A stretch of 40,943 bases of DNA from Leptolyngbyaceae cyanobacterium T60_A2020_046 (lineage in GTDB: Bacteria > Cyanobacteriota > Cyanobacteriia > Phormidesmidales > Phormidesmidaceae). Under the pieces are notes generated by a model that saw only the letters and a program-made list of their open reading frames with translations, was not told the origin of the DNA and made no database searches. The stretch covers positions 1 to 40,943 of the forward strand of contig JACYME010000072.1 of the NCBI GenBank assembly GCA_015272155.1, written 5' to 3'. Below, piece after piece: positions 16,280 through 24,655 of the stretch. Every line of letters starts with the position of its first letter. The stretch's first letter is position 1. The position numbers and the translations under genes are program-made.

Positions 16280-16499
16280 TAATATTGTCCTCCGAACTGA
16301 GTGCCACGAAAACCACGGGCTTTATTTTATCGCTTTCAGCAATGTGCCGAAGACACCGAAAACAGCTCTGGAATCTTGGGTGTTTTATCAATTGGCTTGC
16401 TGGGCTGTACTCGTCAGCTTGACGATCACAATCCTGCCATGCCATCTCGACAATATCATAGTTATGGTGAGGATTGTGGCGGGCTAGCGGGAGAGAAAC

Positions 16500-17297
16500 G
16501 TGGGGGTTTGGGTCTTTCAGGGACGACGATCGCAGGCTTGGAACAGGGCGATCGCGATGGGAATCGGAACACTGCTGATATCCACGGGATGCGGCACTGC
16601 CCACTCCGAGCAGGCAACCCCGTGGCAGGCGACAGCCCTAACGGCAGAAAGTATCGCAATTCTGCGATCGCCTGCTTTTTTGCACGATCCCGCCGGGGCA
16701 ACCCGCTATCGCCAGGCAGGGCTGACCGCGCGCCAAACGGGGAACTTCAAAGCGGCGATCGCCGCTTTGAAAACCGCAGTGCTGCTCGATCCAACCTCCC
16801 TGGATGGCTACGTTATTCTGGGCTGGACTCAGCACCTCGATGGTCAGCACGCTGCCGCCGCCGTCAGCCTAACGGAGGCACTCGTCCGCGATGAGCAATA
16901 TGTTCCGGCTCTGAATGCTCTGGGCATTGTGCACTTGGTTGCGGGGGATCTCGACGCAGCGATCGCCATCCATACCCAAGCAAAAAACCTGAAGCCCGAC
17001 AACGAAATCGCCTACTACAACCTCAGTCTGGCCTATCAGCGCCAGGGGAACGTTGCAGCCGCGATCGCCCATGCCCAGCGCGCCACCGAACTCGAGCCCC
17101 AAAACCCACATCCGTGGGTAGCGCTGGCCCTCGCCTACTGGAGCCAACCCGCGATCGCCGAAGCCCAGGCAGCCTACCGCACAGCCCTAAGCCTCAATCG
17201 CGCCTACACCAATCGCGCCTACCTCGATCATTTGCTGCGGGCGGGCTTTAGCGCCGACCAAATCGAGCAGGTTGACGCCATTCGCACCGCACCCTGA
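16500..17297 (+). CDS. TPR-repeat protein, probably envelope-anchored
   Basis: The 265-residue product uses a GTG start. It begins with a basic segment and a hydrophobic stretch (RAIAMGIGTLLISTGC); the cysteine after ISTG could be a lipoprotein anchor, although the box is not canonical. About five tetratricopeptide repeats fill residues 70-245 (GNFKAAIAALKTAVLLDPTS, GDLDAAIAIHTQAKNLKPDN, GNVAAAIAHAQRATELEPQN and others). TPR arrays bind partner proteins; no partner is suggested by the neighbours. The region just upstream is a 220-bp spacer shared with the divergent peroxiredoxin gene. Confidence 0.75.
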   Translation: MGVWVFQGRRSQAWNRAIAMGIGTLLISTGCGTAHSEQATPWQATALTAESIAILRSPAFLHDPAGATRYRQAGLTARQTGNFKAAIAALKTAVLLDPTSLDGYVILGWTQHLDGQHAAAAVSLTEALVRDEQYVPALNALGIVHLVAGDLDAAIAIHTQAKNLKPDNEIAYYNLSLAYQRQGNVAAAIAHAQRATELEPQNPHPWVALALAYWSQPAIAEAQAAYRTALSLNRAYTNRAYLDHLLRAGFSADQIEQVDAIRTAP

Positions 17298-17354
17298 AGC
17301 CTGTCATCCCGCATCAGCCGCGCCATACCCACCCCTGAAACACCGTCTGCGCGA

Positions 17355-17561
17355 TCAGTAAACGATACCCATATTGAGACGTATTGAGCCATACTGAAAT
17401 GCCTTACTCCCCTCCGGCGAGTTTAGGTCAGGAACACGCCCCGCAGATTCCACCTCCTCCATCTCCTAAAAATCTTGCAAAATCCTTTGGGCAAGGGTTT
17501 CGCGCTCCTCTGCGTCCAAGTCAGGGTCAATAAAGGCCAGGGTCAGGGTTAGGGTATCCAT
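17355..17561 (-). pseudogene. Remnant of an EACC1-like effector-associated small protein
   Basis: A minus-strand frame starts MDTLTLTLAFIDPDLDAEER and continues TLAQRILQDF, then an in-frame TAG at 17466-17468, then EMEEVESAGRVPDLNSPEGS before unrelated residues and a TGA at 17355. From memory, the pattern of an FIDPDLD start, a RELDEVESV-like stretch and an RVPD..PEGSKA stretch is that of effector-associated constant component 1 proteins, which accompany caspase-like or other effectors in cyanobacterial conflict systems. The C-terminal membrane part and any effector gene are missing. Family assignment is tentative; the frame continuity across the TAG is clear. Confidence 0.45.
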
Positions 17562-17804
17562 TGTGATGCGATCGCAGCCCGCCAGCAGTCATCCCAATTA
17601 TGGCCGACTCCCTAGCGTTGGCGAAACAAAGTGCAGACAAAACCCTTCACGCATAGAAAGACAGAGGGCGCGATCGCGTCCTCCGCCATGACTCAGGCTA
17701 TGTTGATGCAGCGGGCCAGAGAGGATGTCGGGATAACGAGCCAGGGCAGCCCGTTACCAACGACTCTCTGACCGATGTGATCAAACTACCGTCGATCAAC
17801 GGCA

Positions 17805-18419
17805 TTAAAGTGCGAGATCGGGGGGCAGCAGCACCTGATCGATGACATGAATCACCCCATTGCTCGCAACCACATCAGGCATCACAACTGCCGCCTCGTT
17901 CACCATGATTTCACCCGTCGTCTCATCCACCATGATGGAAATGGGAGCCCCAGCCACCGTGGGAGCTTCGCCCGACGTGACATCCGCAGCCATCACCTCA
18001 GCGGGCACCACATGGTAGGTCAGAATTTGGGTCAGCAGATCCCGGTTCTCCGGCAAGAGGAGTTGCTCTAGGGTGCCTTCAGGAAGCGCCTCAAAGGCCT
18101 CATTGGTGGGTGCAAAAACGGTGTAAGGGCCTTCACCCGAGAGAACTTCGGTGAGTTCAGCCGCTTCGATCGCGGCGACCAACGTGCTGAAGGACTCATC
18201 ACTCGCGGCCAAATCAACGACAGTCGGGCCGTCGGCCATTGGCTCCTCAGTGCCGTAGCCCTCAGCAGGCTCAGCCGCCGTCACCTCTTCTTCAGCAGCG
18301 GGGGCATCGGTGGCAGTGGTGTCTGCTGCATCGACACAGGCACCCAGGGCAACGACGCTACCCAGACCAATGAAACCGATCGCGAAATGCTTCGACAAGG
18401 CACGAAACTTAGTGTTCAT
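17805..18419 (-). CDS. Fasciclin (FAS1) domain lipoprotein
   Basis: The 204-residue product has an N-terminal lipoprotein signal ending in a good lipobox (VVALGAC, Cys at about residue 28). A low-complexity Ala/Glu/Thr linker follows. One FAS1 domain covers about residues 66-203, with the H1 and H2 motifs visible as GPYTVFAPTNEAFEALPEGT and NGVIHVIDQVLLPP and the YHVVP segment between them. FAS1 proteins mediate adhesion at cell surfaces. The mature protein is strongly acidic. The gene has a 900-bp region upstream containing an AAACGGTAAC motif at 18462-18471, about 45 bases from the start. Confidence 0.92.
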   Translation of the reverse strand: MNTKFRALSKHFAIGFIGLGSVVALGACVDAADTTATDAPAAEEEVTAAEPAEGYGTEEPMADGPTVVDLAASDESFSTLVAAIEAAELTEVLSGEGPYTVFAPTNEAFEALPEGTLEQLLLPENRDLLTQILTYHVVPAEVMAADVTSGEAPTVAGAPISIMVDETTGEIMVNEAAVVMPDVVASNGVIHVIDQVLLPPDLAL

Positions 18420-18461
18420 GGAAAATACCTTCTAACTAACGCCAGCGTTTTCACACTTTGC

Positions 18462-18471
18462 AAACGGTAAC
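18462..18471 (+). promoter_or_regulatory. AAACGGTAAC motif in the fasciclin promoter region
   Basis: The same motif or its AAACGGTTAC variant occurs before the sugar operon (5294-5303, reverse strand) and before the Rre1-like gene (19392-19401). Function is unknown. Confidence 0.25.
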
Positions 18472-18760
18472 GAGAACGAGATGCGGTTGCGTTGAGCCAA
18501 AAGCGAGATGTGTGACTTGCCCAAAATTTATCCTAGGGAGGATTTTTTCGGTTTTCAGATGATTTTTGAGAAAACGTGGGAACTCCTACAGCGCGAAAGC
18601 GTCAGGCTATGCATTTTCCATCTTTAATCGTCAGCAGAGGCTAGCGACTGGCTTGGGCATTACAAGATCCAGGGGGCGATCGCTATCGACAACTTTTTCA
18701 GGCAGACGGGCCAGGAAAGCCTCGATACACTTCGCGTAACATTTGTACCGAATAGTTTTG

Positions 18761-18796
18761 CATCGGCCTGCATCGGCCTGCATCGGCCTGCATCGG
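18761..18796. repeat. 10-bp minisatellite, CATCGGCCTG x 3.6
   Basis: Three perfect copies and a partial fourth (CATCGG) lie next to the transposase relic. Confidence 0.85.
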
Positions 18797-18859
18797 ATAG
18801 TGATGAAGCGGTGAAGCCTACACGCTTCAAGTTGATGGGCGATCGCAGAGTTTCTGAGC

Positions 18860-19190
18860 AACACCTCTGACAACCCTGGACTTGCCAAGGTGGCAAAGAC
18901 TTGCCCGCTGGGGAAAAAGAGAGCCAAAAGAGAGCCAGAAGTGGCATCAAGGCTTGAGTGCCGTCAACGATCATCTGGGTGCGTCGCACAAGACGGTCGT
19001 GGTGGTGGCTGACCGCGAAGGCGACATCCTTGGTTTCTTCAAGGCTGAGCGTCAGCCGCCCGTTGAGTTGCTCGTCAGAGTCCATCAACCGCGCCATCGA
19101 GAAAACGTCTGGAGGTAGGCTGGGGCAATTTTTGAAGGACTTCGCCCCCAAGGCTGAGACAATTCAGCGTATAAACGCTAGCGGTAGCCC
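18860..19190 (+). pseudogene. IS4/Tn5-type transposase fragment
   Basis: The plus strand reads GKREPKESQKWHQGLSAVND, then HKTVVVVADREGDILGFFKA, then PPVELLVRVHQPRHREN. The KESQKW helix, the VxVxDRExDI strand with the second catalytic aspartate, and the LLVR..QPR segment are the middle of an IS4-group DDE transposase. A stop follows HRENVWR, and the adjacent frame continues RLGQFLKDFAPKAETIQ, so at least one frameshift is present. The N-terminal and C-terminal thirds are gone and no inverted repeats were found. It is a dead relic within the 1-kb spacer between the fasciclin and response-regulator genes. Confidence 0.65.
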
Positions 19191-19389
19191 TCGGGATCTG
19201 TCCTGATGCCCTGAATAACAAGGTTCTCCCCAGATCCTGTCATTGCTTCGCCCTGTGGGAGGGGTGGGGCAATGACAAGACTTGGGGAGTCGATCCCTAT
19301 CTGCTGAGAGAAACCGCCAGCCCTTGCCCAAAGTGTTGCGAAACGTTGGGGACTGAGTCAGAACTTATCCTCCTGACTAGTTCACCGAA

Positions 19390-19404
19390 AGAAACGGTTA
19401 CCCT
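19390..19404 (+). promoter_or_regulatory. AGAAACGGTTACCCT motif upstream of the Rre1-like gene
   Basis: The same 15 bases occur at 21698-21712. Here the motif lies 90 bases before the translation start at 19493. Confidence 0.3.
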
Positions 19405-19492
19405 AGTAGGTGTAGTGTTAGCCAAGGGGCTCCCGGCCTGCAAAAAGCTTGGCGATCGCTGTTTTCCGTCATTTCGCGCAATTGAAACGTTC

Positions 19493-20158
19493 ATGCCGCT
19501 GACCATTCTCGTTGTAGAAGACGACGAGGGCACTCGCCTCTCGCTCCAGGATTATCTCGAACTGGAGGGGTATTCTGTTGTCACTGCAGAGGACGGCTGG
19601 AAAGCATTACAGGTTGTCGAAAATTTTCAGCCCCAGTTGATCATCACCGACATCAGCATGCCGCGCTTAGACGGCTACGCTTTTTTGAAAGCACTTCGCC
19701 AAAAGCCCGTGTGGCGGCTTTTGCCGGTCATCTTCTTGACGGCTCGTAGTGACACTCGAGATCGCGTGCAAGGCTATCAAACCGGGTGCGACATTTACCT
19801 CGAAAAACCCTTTGAGCTTGAAGAAGTCGGGGCGGTGGTGCGCAATTTGCTGGAGCGATCGCAGTTGATGCAGACCGCGTGGATGCAGTACAACCGCTTT
19901 CCGCAGAAAATGGCGAACCCACCCGGCGTCGATGCCCCCTTCATTGTGCTGACCGAACAAACTCCCGACCTGACCGGGCGCGAAAAAGACGTGCTCGATC
20001 TCCTCTCCGCCGGGCTGTCTAACGCGCAAATTGCCGCCAGTCTGTTTCTGAGTCCGCGCACGGTTGAAAAATACGTCAGCAGTCTGCTCCGCAAAACAGA
20101 AACCAATAATCGGGCTGAGTTGGTTCGCTTTGCAATGGATCACCATTTGGTGGACTAG
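19493..20158 (+). CDS. NarL/LuxR-type response regulator, Rre1/Ycf29-like
   Basis: The 221-residue protein has a receiver domain (1-120) and a C-terminal LuxR helix-turn-helix (about 155-221). The acidic pocket is VVEDDEG, the phosphoacceptor is D53 in LIITDISMPRLDG, the switch threonine is in LTAR and the lysine in LEKPFE is K105. The output domain reads LTGREKDVLDLLSAGLSNAQ and LSPRTVEKYVSSLLRKTETN. The overall sequence resembles cyanobacterial Rre1 and plastid Ycf29, a stress regulator paired with Hik2/Hik34. The start at 19493 gives the conserved MPLTILV; the frame is open upstream to 19346 without conservation. No histidine kinase is nearby. Confidence 0.85.
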   Translation: MPLTILVVEDDEGTRLSLQDYLELEGYSVVTAEDGWKALQVVENFQPQLIITDISMPRLDGYAFLKALRQKPVWRLLPVIFLTARSDTRDRVQGYQTGCDIYLEKPFELEEVGAVVRNLLERSQLMQTAWMQYNRFPQKMANPPGVDAPFIVLTEQTPDLTGREKDVLDLLSAGLSNAQIAASLFLSPRTVEKYVSSLLRKTETNNRAELVRFAMDHHLVD

Positions 20159-20171
20159 GCGCGCCGGTGAA

Positions 20172-21479
20172 TTAGTCGCGACCCGTCACCGAGAGTCCTT
20201 CTAGCAAAACCGATGGTGTGTAGCAGGCTCCGTTCCAGTCGGCATCATTGCCTAAGACCGCGAGGTTTATCAGCGCCGTGTATACATTGCCCGCGACCAT
20301 CGTGTCCTTGACCCGACCTACGATCGCCCCATTGCGAACCCGGTAACCCAGATCGACATTGATCGAAAAATCACCCGAAATTCCGGCCCCATCGCCCAGC
20401 ATTTGATCCACCACGATCGCATCATCCAGGCTGCTCAACAGCGCCTCAAAGGAATGTTCACCCGGCTGCACCAGCGTATTGAACATGCTGGGGGTGGGGT
20501 AGCTGCCCATTCCTGGCCGAAACCCATTGCCCGTTGACCCGCCGCCCAGTTCGCGGCCCACGGTGCGATCGGTATAAAACAAGCGCAGAACACCGGCATC
20601 GATAAAGGTCAGGCGCTGGGTTAGGGTGCCCTCGTCGTCAAAGGGGCAGCTAAACGGCCCTGCGTCAGGATCTTGCAGTATCGTCAGGGTGGTGGAGGTG
20701 ATTTTCTCGCCGAGGCGATCGCTCCACGGCGAAGAGCCTTCTAGGACGCGCTTGCCGCTGAGAGCGGCTTGCACCGTGCCCCACAGCATGTCAGCAGCTT
20801 TGGCGGTAAAGAGGACTGGAACACGCCCCTTCGGAGAAGAAACATTATGCTCGGCCCAGTCCAAGCGCTGTAAGATCTGCTGCACGAGGCGATCGGGATC
20901 TAGGCGATCGCGGCAGGCTTGCCCATCGCCCACGCTCAAAAAATCGTCGCCCCGTACCCGCTCTGCCGATAAATACAGGCTGAGGGTGGTGTCGCTGTAG
21001 CTGCAATCCAGCCCCAGGGTGTTGATGATGCGCGTGGTTTCAACATCGCAGTCGAGTTCTGCTTCACAGAGCACCTCGGGGTAGGCGTTACGAATTTGCG
21101 CGATCGCCTCACGCCCCCACGTGACGAGCTGATCAACTTCGACCGCTGTCCCCACATCGGGATAGCGCCGCTGTTCGCCCGGGGTGAGTTCAATGGTGTC
21201 GGGGTCATTGAGTTGGCTGATGGCGATCGCTTTTTCGACCAGTGCTTGGGGATCAATGGGGCCATAGGCGACGGCGATCCCAGCCCGCCCCTCGTACCAC
21301 AGACGCAGGGCGGTGCCTTCTACCTGGGTATTTTCAAGCTGCTTGAGGCGATTGGCCTCAAAGTAAACCGGCTGCGAAAACGAATGGGACTGAAACACTT
21401 CTGCTGCATCAGCACCGGATCGTTGGGCCAAATCCAGCAACTTTTCTGGCAGTGTTTTCCAGTGTGCCTCTGCCGCCAT
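20172..21479 (-). CDS. TldD/PmbA family protein, PmbA (TldE) type
   Basis: The 435-residue product is a member of the TldD/PmbA peptidase family (U62). It lacks the HExxxH zinc motif of TldD, which marks it as the non-catalytic TldE (PmbA) partner. Typical segments include GRAGIAVAYGPIDPQALVEK, FDDEGTLTQRLTFIDAGVL and GNGFRPGMGSYPTPSMFN, and the C-terminal GISGDFSINVDLGYRVRNG. TldD and TldE form a heterodimeric peptidase that trims microcin and other unstructured peptides. TldD itself is not in this window. The gene converges with the Rre1-like gene, with only 13 bp between stops. Confidence 0.9.
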   Translation of the reverse strand: MAAEAHWKTLPEKLLDLAQRSGADAAEVFQSHSFSQPVYFEANRLKQLENTQVEGTALRLWYEGRAGIAVAYGPIDPQALVEKAIAISQLNDPDTIELTPGEQRRYPDVGTAVEVDQLVTWGREAIAQIRNAYPEVLCEAELDCDVETTRIINTLGLDCSYSDTTLSLYLSAERVRGDDFLSVGDGQACRDRLDPDRLVQQILQRLDWAEHNVSSPKGRVPVLFTAKAADMLWGTVQAALSGKRVLEGSSPWSDRLGEKITSTTLTILQDPDAGPFSCPFDDEGTLTQRLTFIDAGVLRLFYTDRTVGRELGGGSTGNGFRPGMGSYPTPSMFNTLVQPGEHSFEALLSSLDDAIVVDQMLGDGAGISGDFSINVDLGYRVRNGAIVGRVKDTMVAGNVYTALINLAVLGNDADWNGACYTPSVLLEGLSVTGRD

Positions 21480-21516
21480 ATCGGTTCTATGATTCTCGTC
21501 CGACGCAAACTAACAT

Positions 21517-21540
21517 CCCCCTATCATCTCGGATAGGGGG
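21517..21540. terminator. Hairpin upstream of the PmbA-type gene
   Basis: A 9-bp perfect stem, CCCCCTATC / GATAGGGGG with a 6-base loop, lies 38 bp upstream of the gene start. It has no T-run, so it may be a regulatory or leader structure and not a terminator. Confidence 0.4.
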
Positions 21541-21604
21541 ACATTTCGACTAGCGGGGGATAATTTTTGCGATCGCTCGCCGCCTACCCACACCAGTCAG
21601 GTCA

Positions 21605-21633
21605 AGGATATTTCCCCTGGCGGGGAATATTTT
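21605..21633 (+). terminator. Candidate terminator-like hairpin
   Basis: ATATTTCCCC-TGGC-GGGGAATAT followed by TTTTG forms an 9-bp stem with one bulged base. No upstream plus-strand gene is close, so its role is unclear. Confidence 0.35.
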
Positions 21634-21718
21634 GTGTCCCATCTTGGCAGATTGCGCCGTGAGTGCCCCGACTTGGTGTCCCGCTGTCCTTGCGTGCAGA
21701 AACGGTTACCCTTGGCGA

Positions 21719-22279
21719 TTAGCCCTCAGCCGCCTCAAACGCCGCGCGAATCGTTTCAATGCGTTTGCGGTTGACTCCTAAGTCAGATTCCCCAAGGCGG
21801 GCTGCTGCTCTCACTTGGATGACGCCCGGTTCCGCTGGATCTGCATAGAACTCCACATCGTCCACAAAGCCCATGAGCCGACTGGTGAACTCCGCATACA
21901 GGTAGCGATCGCCCTCGGTGATGATCTCGCTGCGGGGTTGGCGCTCCACCACCTGACGCAGGGTTGTCATGGCCACCGCCGGATCGGCACTGGTGTAGGT
22001 AAGGGGGGCGATCGCGTGTTGTGCATCTGCGCCTTGGCTGACCACACAATTGGGGGTACTGGGACAGGGAGCCAGCATCCCCTCGTGAACACCGAGGTTG
22101 TCGGGCCGGGTGCCCGAAAAGACTGCTTTGAAACCGGGTAAGGCGGCGATAGAGGCTGTGGGGCTGGCCTCTGCCGCAATCGGCGGCATCGCCATACTCA
22201 ACATCACGACCAAGCTAATCACCCAAATACCACGCTGAAAAATTGAAACCATAGGAATGGGTTGTCCAGGAAACGGCAT
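21719..22279 (-). CDS. DUF1499 domain secreted protein
   Basis: The 186-residue product begins with a signal peptide (GIWVISLVVMLSMAMPPIAAEA). The DUF1499 domain then contains LAPCPSTPNCVVSQ with its two conserved cysteines, the ERQPRSEIITEGDRYLYAEF strand pair and SRLMGFVDDVEFYADP. The family is common in cyanobacteria, algae and plants; its biochemical role is unknown. ATG codons at 22279 and 22252 are both possible, the latter giving a more typical signal peptide (MVSIFQRG). It is divergent from the DUF2358 gene. Confidence 0.88.
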   Translation of the reverse strand: MPFPGQPIPMVSIFQRGIWVISLVVMLSMAMPPIAAEASPTASIAALPGFKAVFSGTRPDNLGVHEGMLAPCPSTPNCVVSQGADAQHAIAPLTYTSADPAVAMTTLRQVVERQPRSEIITEGDRYLYAEFTSRLMGFVDDVEFYADPAEPGVIQVRAAARLGESDLGVNRKRIETIRAAFEAAEG

Positions 22280-22429
22280 GAAGCTTCTTCACAAAAGTTT
22301 ATCGAACTCGCGCCCCTCCGTCAGAGGACATGACATCCCAGGCGCAGCGAGGAAACACGATATCCTAGAGGAATTGGGACGGGCGATCGCTCGCCCAGAC
22401 TCAGATAGCGGCTTTGGGGAGCGCGGTAT

Positions 22430-22897
22430 ATGGCGGCTCAATTTTCGAGATCGCAGGTGATTGAAATTCTGCGCCAAGACTTGCCCACGCTGTTTGAGCG
22501 CGAAATTTCCTACGACATTTACACCCCAGAGATCACCTTCACTGACCCGCTCAGCACCTTTCGTGGCAAGTGCAGCTATCGCCTAATTTTCTGGGCACTA
22601 CGATTTCACGGTCGGTTGTTTTTCACCCAAATTGCCTTTGAAGTTCACGATATTCTTGAGGAGCGCGATCGCACCCTGCGCGTGAATTGGACGGTGCGCG
22701 GCACGCTACGACTCCCTTGGCGTCCAAAATTATTATTTAACGGCGATTCTCAATATCACCTCAACGCAGACGGGTTGATCGAGGCTCACCGAGACACTTG
22801 GGATCGCCCGCCCATTGAGATTCTGAAGCAGTTTTTCAGCACATCCCCCGCCCCCGCATCGCCCCCTAAGCCGGCATCACTCAATGGGGAAAATTGA
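22430..22897 (+). CDS. DUF2358 protein
   Basis: The 155-residue product has the SnoaL/NTF2-like plan of the DUF2358 family of cyanobacteria and plants. It opens with IEILRQDLPTLFEREISYDI, then YTPEITFTDPLSTFRGKCSY, and a central LRVNWTVRGTLRLPWRP. The last ~18 residues are Pro/Ala-rich. No signal peptide was found, so the protein is presumably cytoplasmic or thylakoid-surface. Function is not established. It is transcribed away from the DUF1499 gene. Confidence 0.85.
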   Translation: MAAQFSRSQVIEILRQDLPTLFEREISYDIYTPEITFTDPLSTFRGKCSYRLIFWALRFHGRLFFTQIAFEVHDILEERDRTLRVNWTVRGTLRLPWRPKLLFNGDSQYHLNADGLIEAHRDTWDRPPIEILKQFFSTSPAPASPPKPASLNGEN

Positions 22898-23093
22898 TTC
22901 CTCTCTGGGATTCTGCTGAGTTATGGGGAACCCTAGGCGTAGCTTTCGGTCAATTCCACCGAAACACGGGTTGCGCTGCCATTTGCGATCGCGCAGTGCG
23001 GTCGTCCTGGAGTTCTCATCAAAATTCCTGCTCTGAGGCCGAATTTTGCACGGAAAAATCGGCGCAATTTTTACCACGTTTAGTGATTGAGTT

Positions 23094-23462
23094 ATGGGTC
23101 AGATTGTTTATCGACTATTGATGAACGCCACATCGTTAACAACCCTTGTGGCCCTCATCGCCCCTCTCTTAGCCCCCTTAGCCGGGCTTACTCTGCTGAG
23201 CGATGCTGCCCAAGCCGCTGAAGCTCAGTTCTCGTCGTTAGAACCCACACAGAATCTGGCGGATAGCCAGCTCAAGGATGATGACGACGATGACGATAAT
23301 GACGATGACGACGACGATGGTCGCCGCCGTCAGAACTGTAACCAAGGCATTGGCAACGGCCCTGAAGGCTGTGACCCTGGGAACTCTCGCCCCCGGGGAG
23401 GTAGCAATGATGAAGATGGGCGTACCCCTGGTAATCGTCCCTCGGGTGGAGTTGTCCGTTAG
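23094..23462 (+). CDS. Asp-rich secreted protein with conserved Cys motif
   Basis: The product is 122 residues (or 113 from an ATG at 23121). A signal peptide (LVALIAPLLAPLAGLTLLSD, cleavage near AQA-AEA) is followed by a nearly pure aspartate run at residues 62-75, encoded by GAY codons at 23277-23318. Then comes RRRQNCNQGIGNGPEGCDPG and a Gly/Asn/Arg-rich tail. The NQGIGNGPEGCDPGNS text looks like a motif shared by other cyanobacterial secreted proteins. The aspartate run could bind calcium or other cations. No family function is known to me. A good terminator follows. Confidence 0.7.
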   Translation: MGQIVYRLLMNATSLTTLVALIAPLLAPLAGLTLLSDAAQAAEAQFSSLEPTQNLADSQLKDDDDDDDNDDDDDDGRRRQNCNQGIGNGPEGCDPGNSRPRGGSNDEDGRTPGNRPSGGVVR

Positions 23463-23507
23463 CGTTTGACCGCCAAAGTTACTCGTTTGGCCTGCCTTGC
23501 ATGACAA

Positions 23508-23537
23508 AGCCGTCCGTGGGTTTCCGCGGGCGGCTTT
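23508..23537 (+). terminator. Rho-independent terminator of the Asp-rich protein gene
   Basis: AGCCGTCCGTG pairs with CGCGGGCGGCT (two G-U pairs) and is followed by TTTT, 46 bp after the stop codon. Confidence 0.7.
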
Positions 23538-23758
23538 TGGATGCAGAGCCGGAGGTTTCCTCAAACGTCCGTCAGGACTGGCGCACTGCATGAGTCCTCA
23601 AGGCTCGGAAAATTCCCACGGCTATCGTTCCCATTGGTTAAGGGTGGCAGAGGGGATCCTTACGCTATGGCTAGTGTTCAGGATTGTTGAATTGCGTAAC
23701 CCTAAACATGACAGAATGGCCCTATAGGTCATTGGTTGAGGGGAGAGCCGCAGTTCGG

Positions 23759-24604
23759 ATGACGATTTGGGAAGCTGATTTTTACCGTCGCCCGCTGCAC
23801 GATACCGATGGTGCTCCGCTGTGGGAACTGTTGCTGTGCGATCGCGCCTTTGAGTTCACAATCGGCGCGACGATTCCCCAGCCTGCAGCGACCAGTAGCT
23901 GGGTACGCCAACAACTGGAGGTTGCGATCGCAACGGCAGGAGAGCGGCCCACTGCCCTGCACTGTTTTCGCCCCCAAAGCGTCTCACTGCTAACCGCTGC
24001 CGCTGAGCCCCTCAGAATTCCTGTGTTGCCGACGCGCCACACCCCCACCATCAAGCAATGGCTAGTGCAGCGATCGCAGTGGTATCCGTCGCAGCCCAAT
24101 TTTGCCCCCCCAGCGGAAGATCCGCTGGCCATTGAGCGACCCGCCCCCGTCCCTTTGCCAGAAACACTATGGGGTGAAAACTGGCGCTTTGCCGCCCTCT
24201 CAGCGGAGGATTTGCAGAGCGGATTAGCGCAGGAACCCATTCCGGTGCGATCGCTGCCCGAAGCTTGGCTCCCGCTACACTTGGGATTGCCCAGCACCGC
24301 AGCGATTCCCGGTGTGATTATTGACGGAGGCCGTCGCGCCCTCGCGATCGCTCAATGGCTGGCCGACCAGCGGCCCGTTTCACTGCACTACATTGCCGGC
24401 GAGCCCGACGGCGTGATTTTAGAAGCGGGCCTCAGCGATCGCTGGGTGCTTGCCACCTTTACCGACCCACAGGTGCGCACCGCCGCCCAAACCTTTACCC
24501 AACGCCAGCACGCCGCACAAGGACTCCATTTTCTGCTCGTTCGCCCCGACGACTCCGGCATAACCTATAGCGGACTGTGGCTGCTGCGGCCCCCTAGCCG
24601 ATGA
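23759..24604 (+). CDS. Tab2/Atab2 family RNA-binding protein
   Basis: The 281-residue product starts MTIWEADFYRRPLHDTDGAP and continues LWELLLCDRAFEF, a hallmark of Tab2/Atab2 proteins. Further conserved parts are LHCFRPQSVSLL, LPETLWGENWRFAAL and the C-terminal GLHFLLVRPDDSGITYSGLW. In algae and plants Tab2 binds the psaB mRNA and promotes its translation, helping photosystem I assembly; the cyanobacterial proteins are less studied. The start at 23759 matches the conserved N terminus; the frame is open upstream to 23684. GAGGGGAGAG lies 12 bases upstream. mtnP follows after 51 bp. Confidence 0.9.
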   Translation: MTIWEADFYRRPLHDTDGAPLWELLLCDRAFEFTIGATIPQPAATSSWVRQQLEVAIATAGERPTALHCFRPQSVSLLTAAAEPLRIPVLPTRHTPTIKQWLVQRSQWYPSQPNFAPPAEDPLAIERPAPVPLPETLWGENWRFAALSAEDLQSGLAQEPIPVRSLPEAWLPLHLGLPSTAAIPGVIIDGGRRALAIAQWLADQRPVSLHYIAGEPDGVILEAGLSDRWVLATFTDPQVRTAAQTFTQRQHAAQGLHFLLVRPDDSGITYSGLWLLRPPSR

Positions 24605-24655
24605 CCCATCCCCTGAAAGTCGCTACAATCAACGGCGTTCCTTCTCACCAACGCC

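Noticed and set aside
12346-17468. Three in-frame TAG codons in small genes (12346, 14211, 17466), suggesting TAG readthrough or recoding.
   Set aside because: TAG is the normal stop of several intact genes here (purS, Fur-type, binding protein, sugar ATPase), the merF remnant has TGA instead, and the GNAT gene also has a frameshift. Ordinary decay explains them.
23238-23591. 117-codon minus-strand frame with a Val/Ile-rich stretch over the Asp-rich gene.
   Set aside because: It is the antisense of the poly-Asp codons, which produce Val/Ile codons on the other strand.
23684-23758. Upstream extension of the Tab2-type protein by 25 residues.
   Set aside because: The conserved family N terminus begins at MTIWEADFYRRPL, and a Shine-Dalgarno-like site precedes that ATG.
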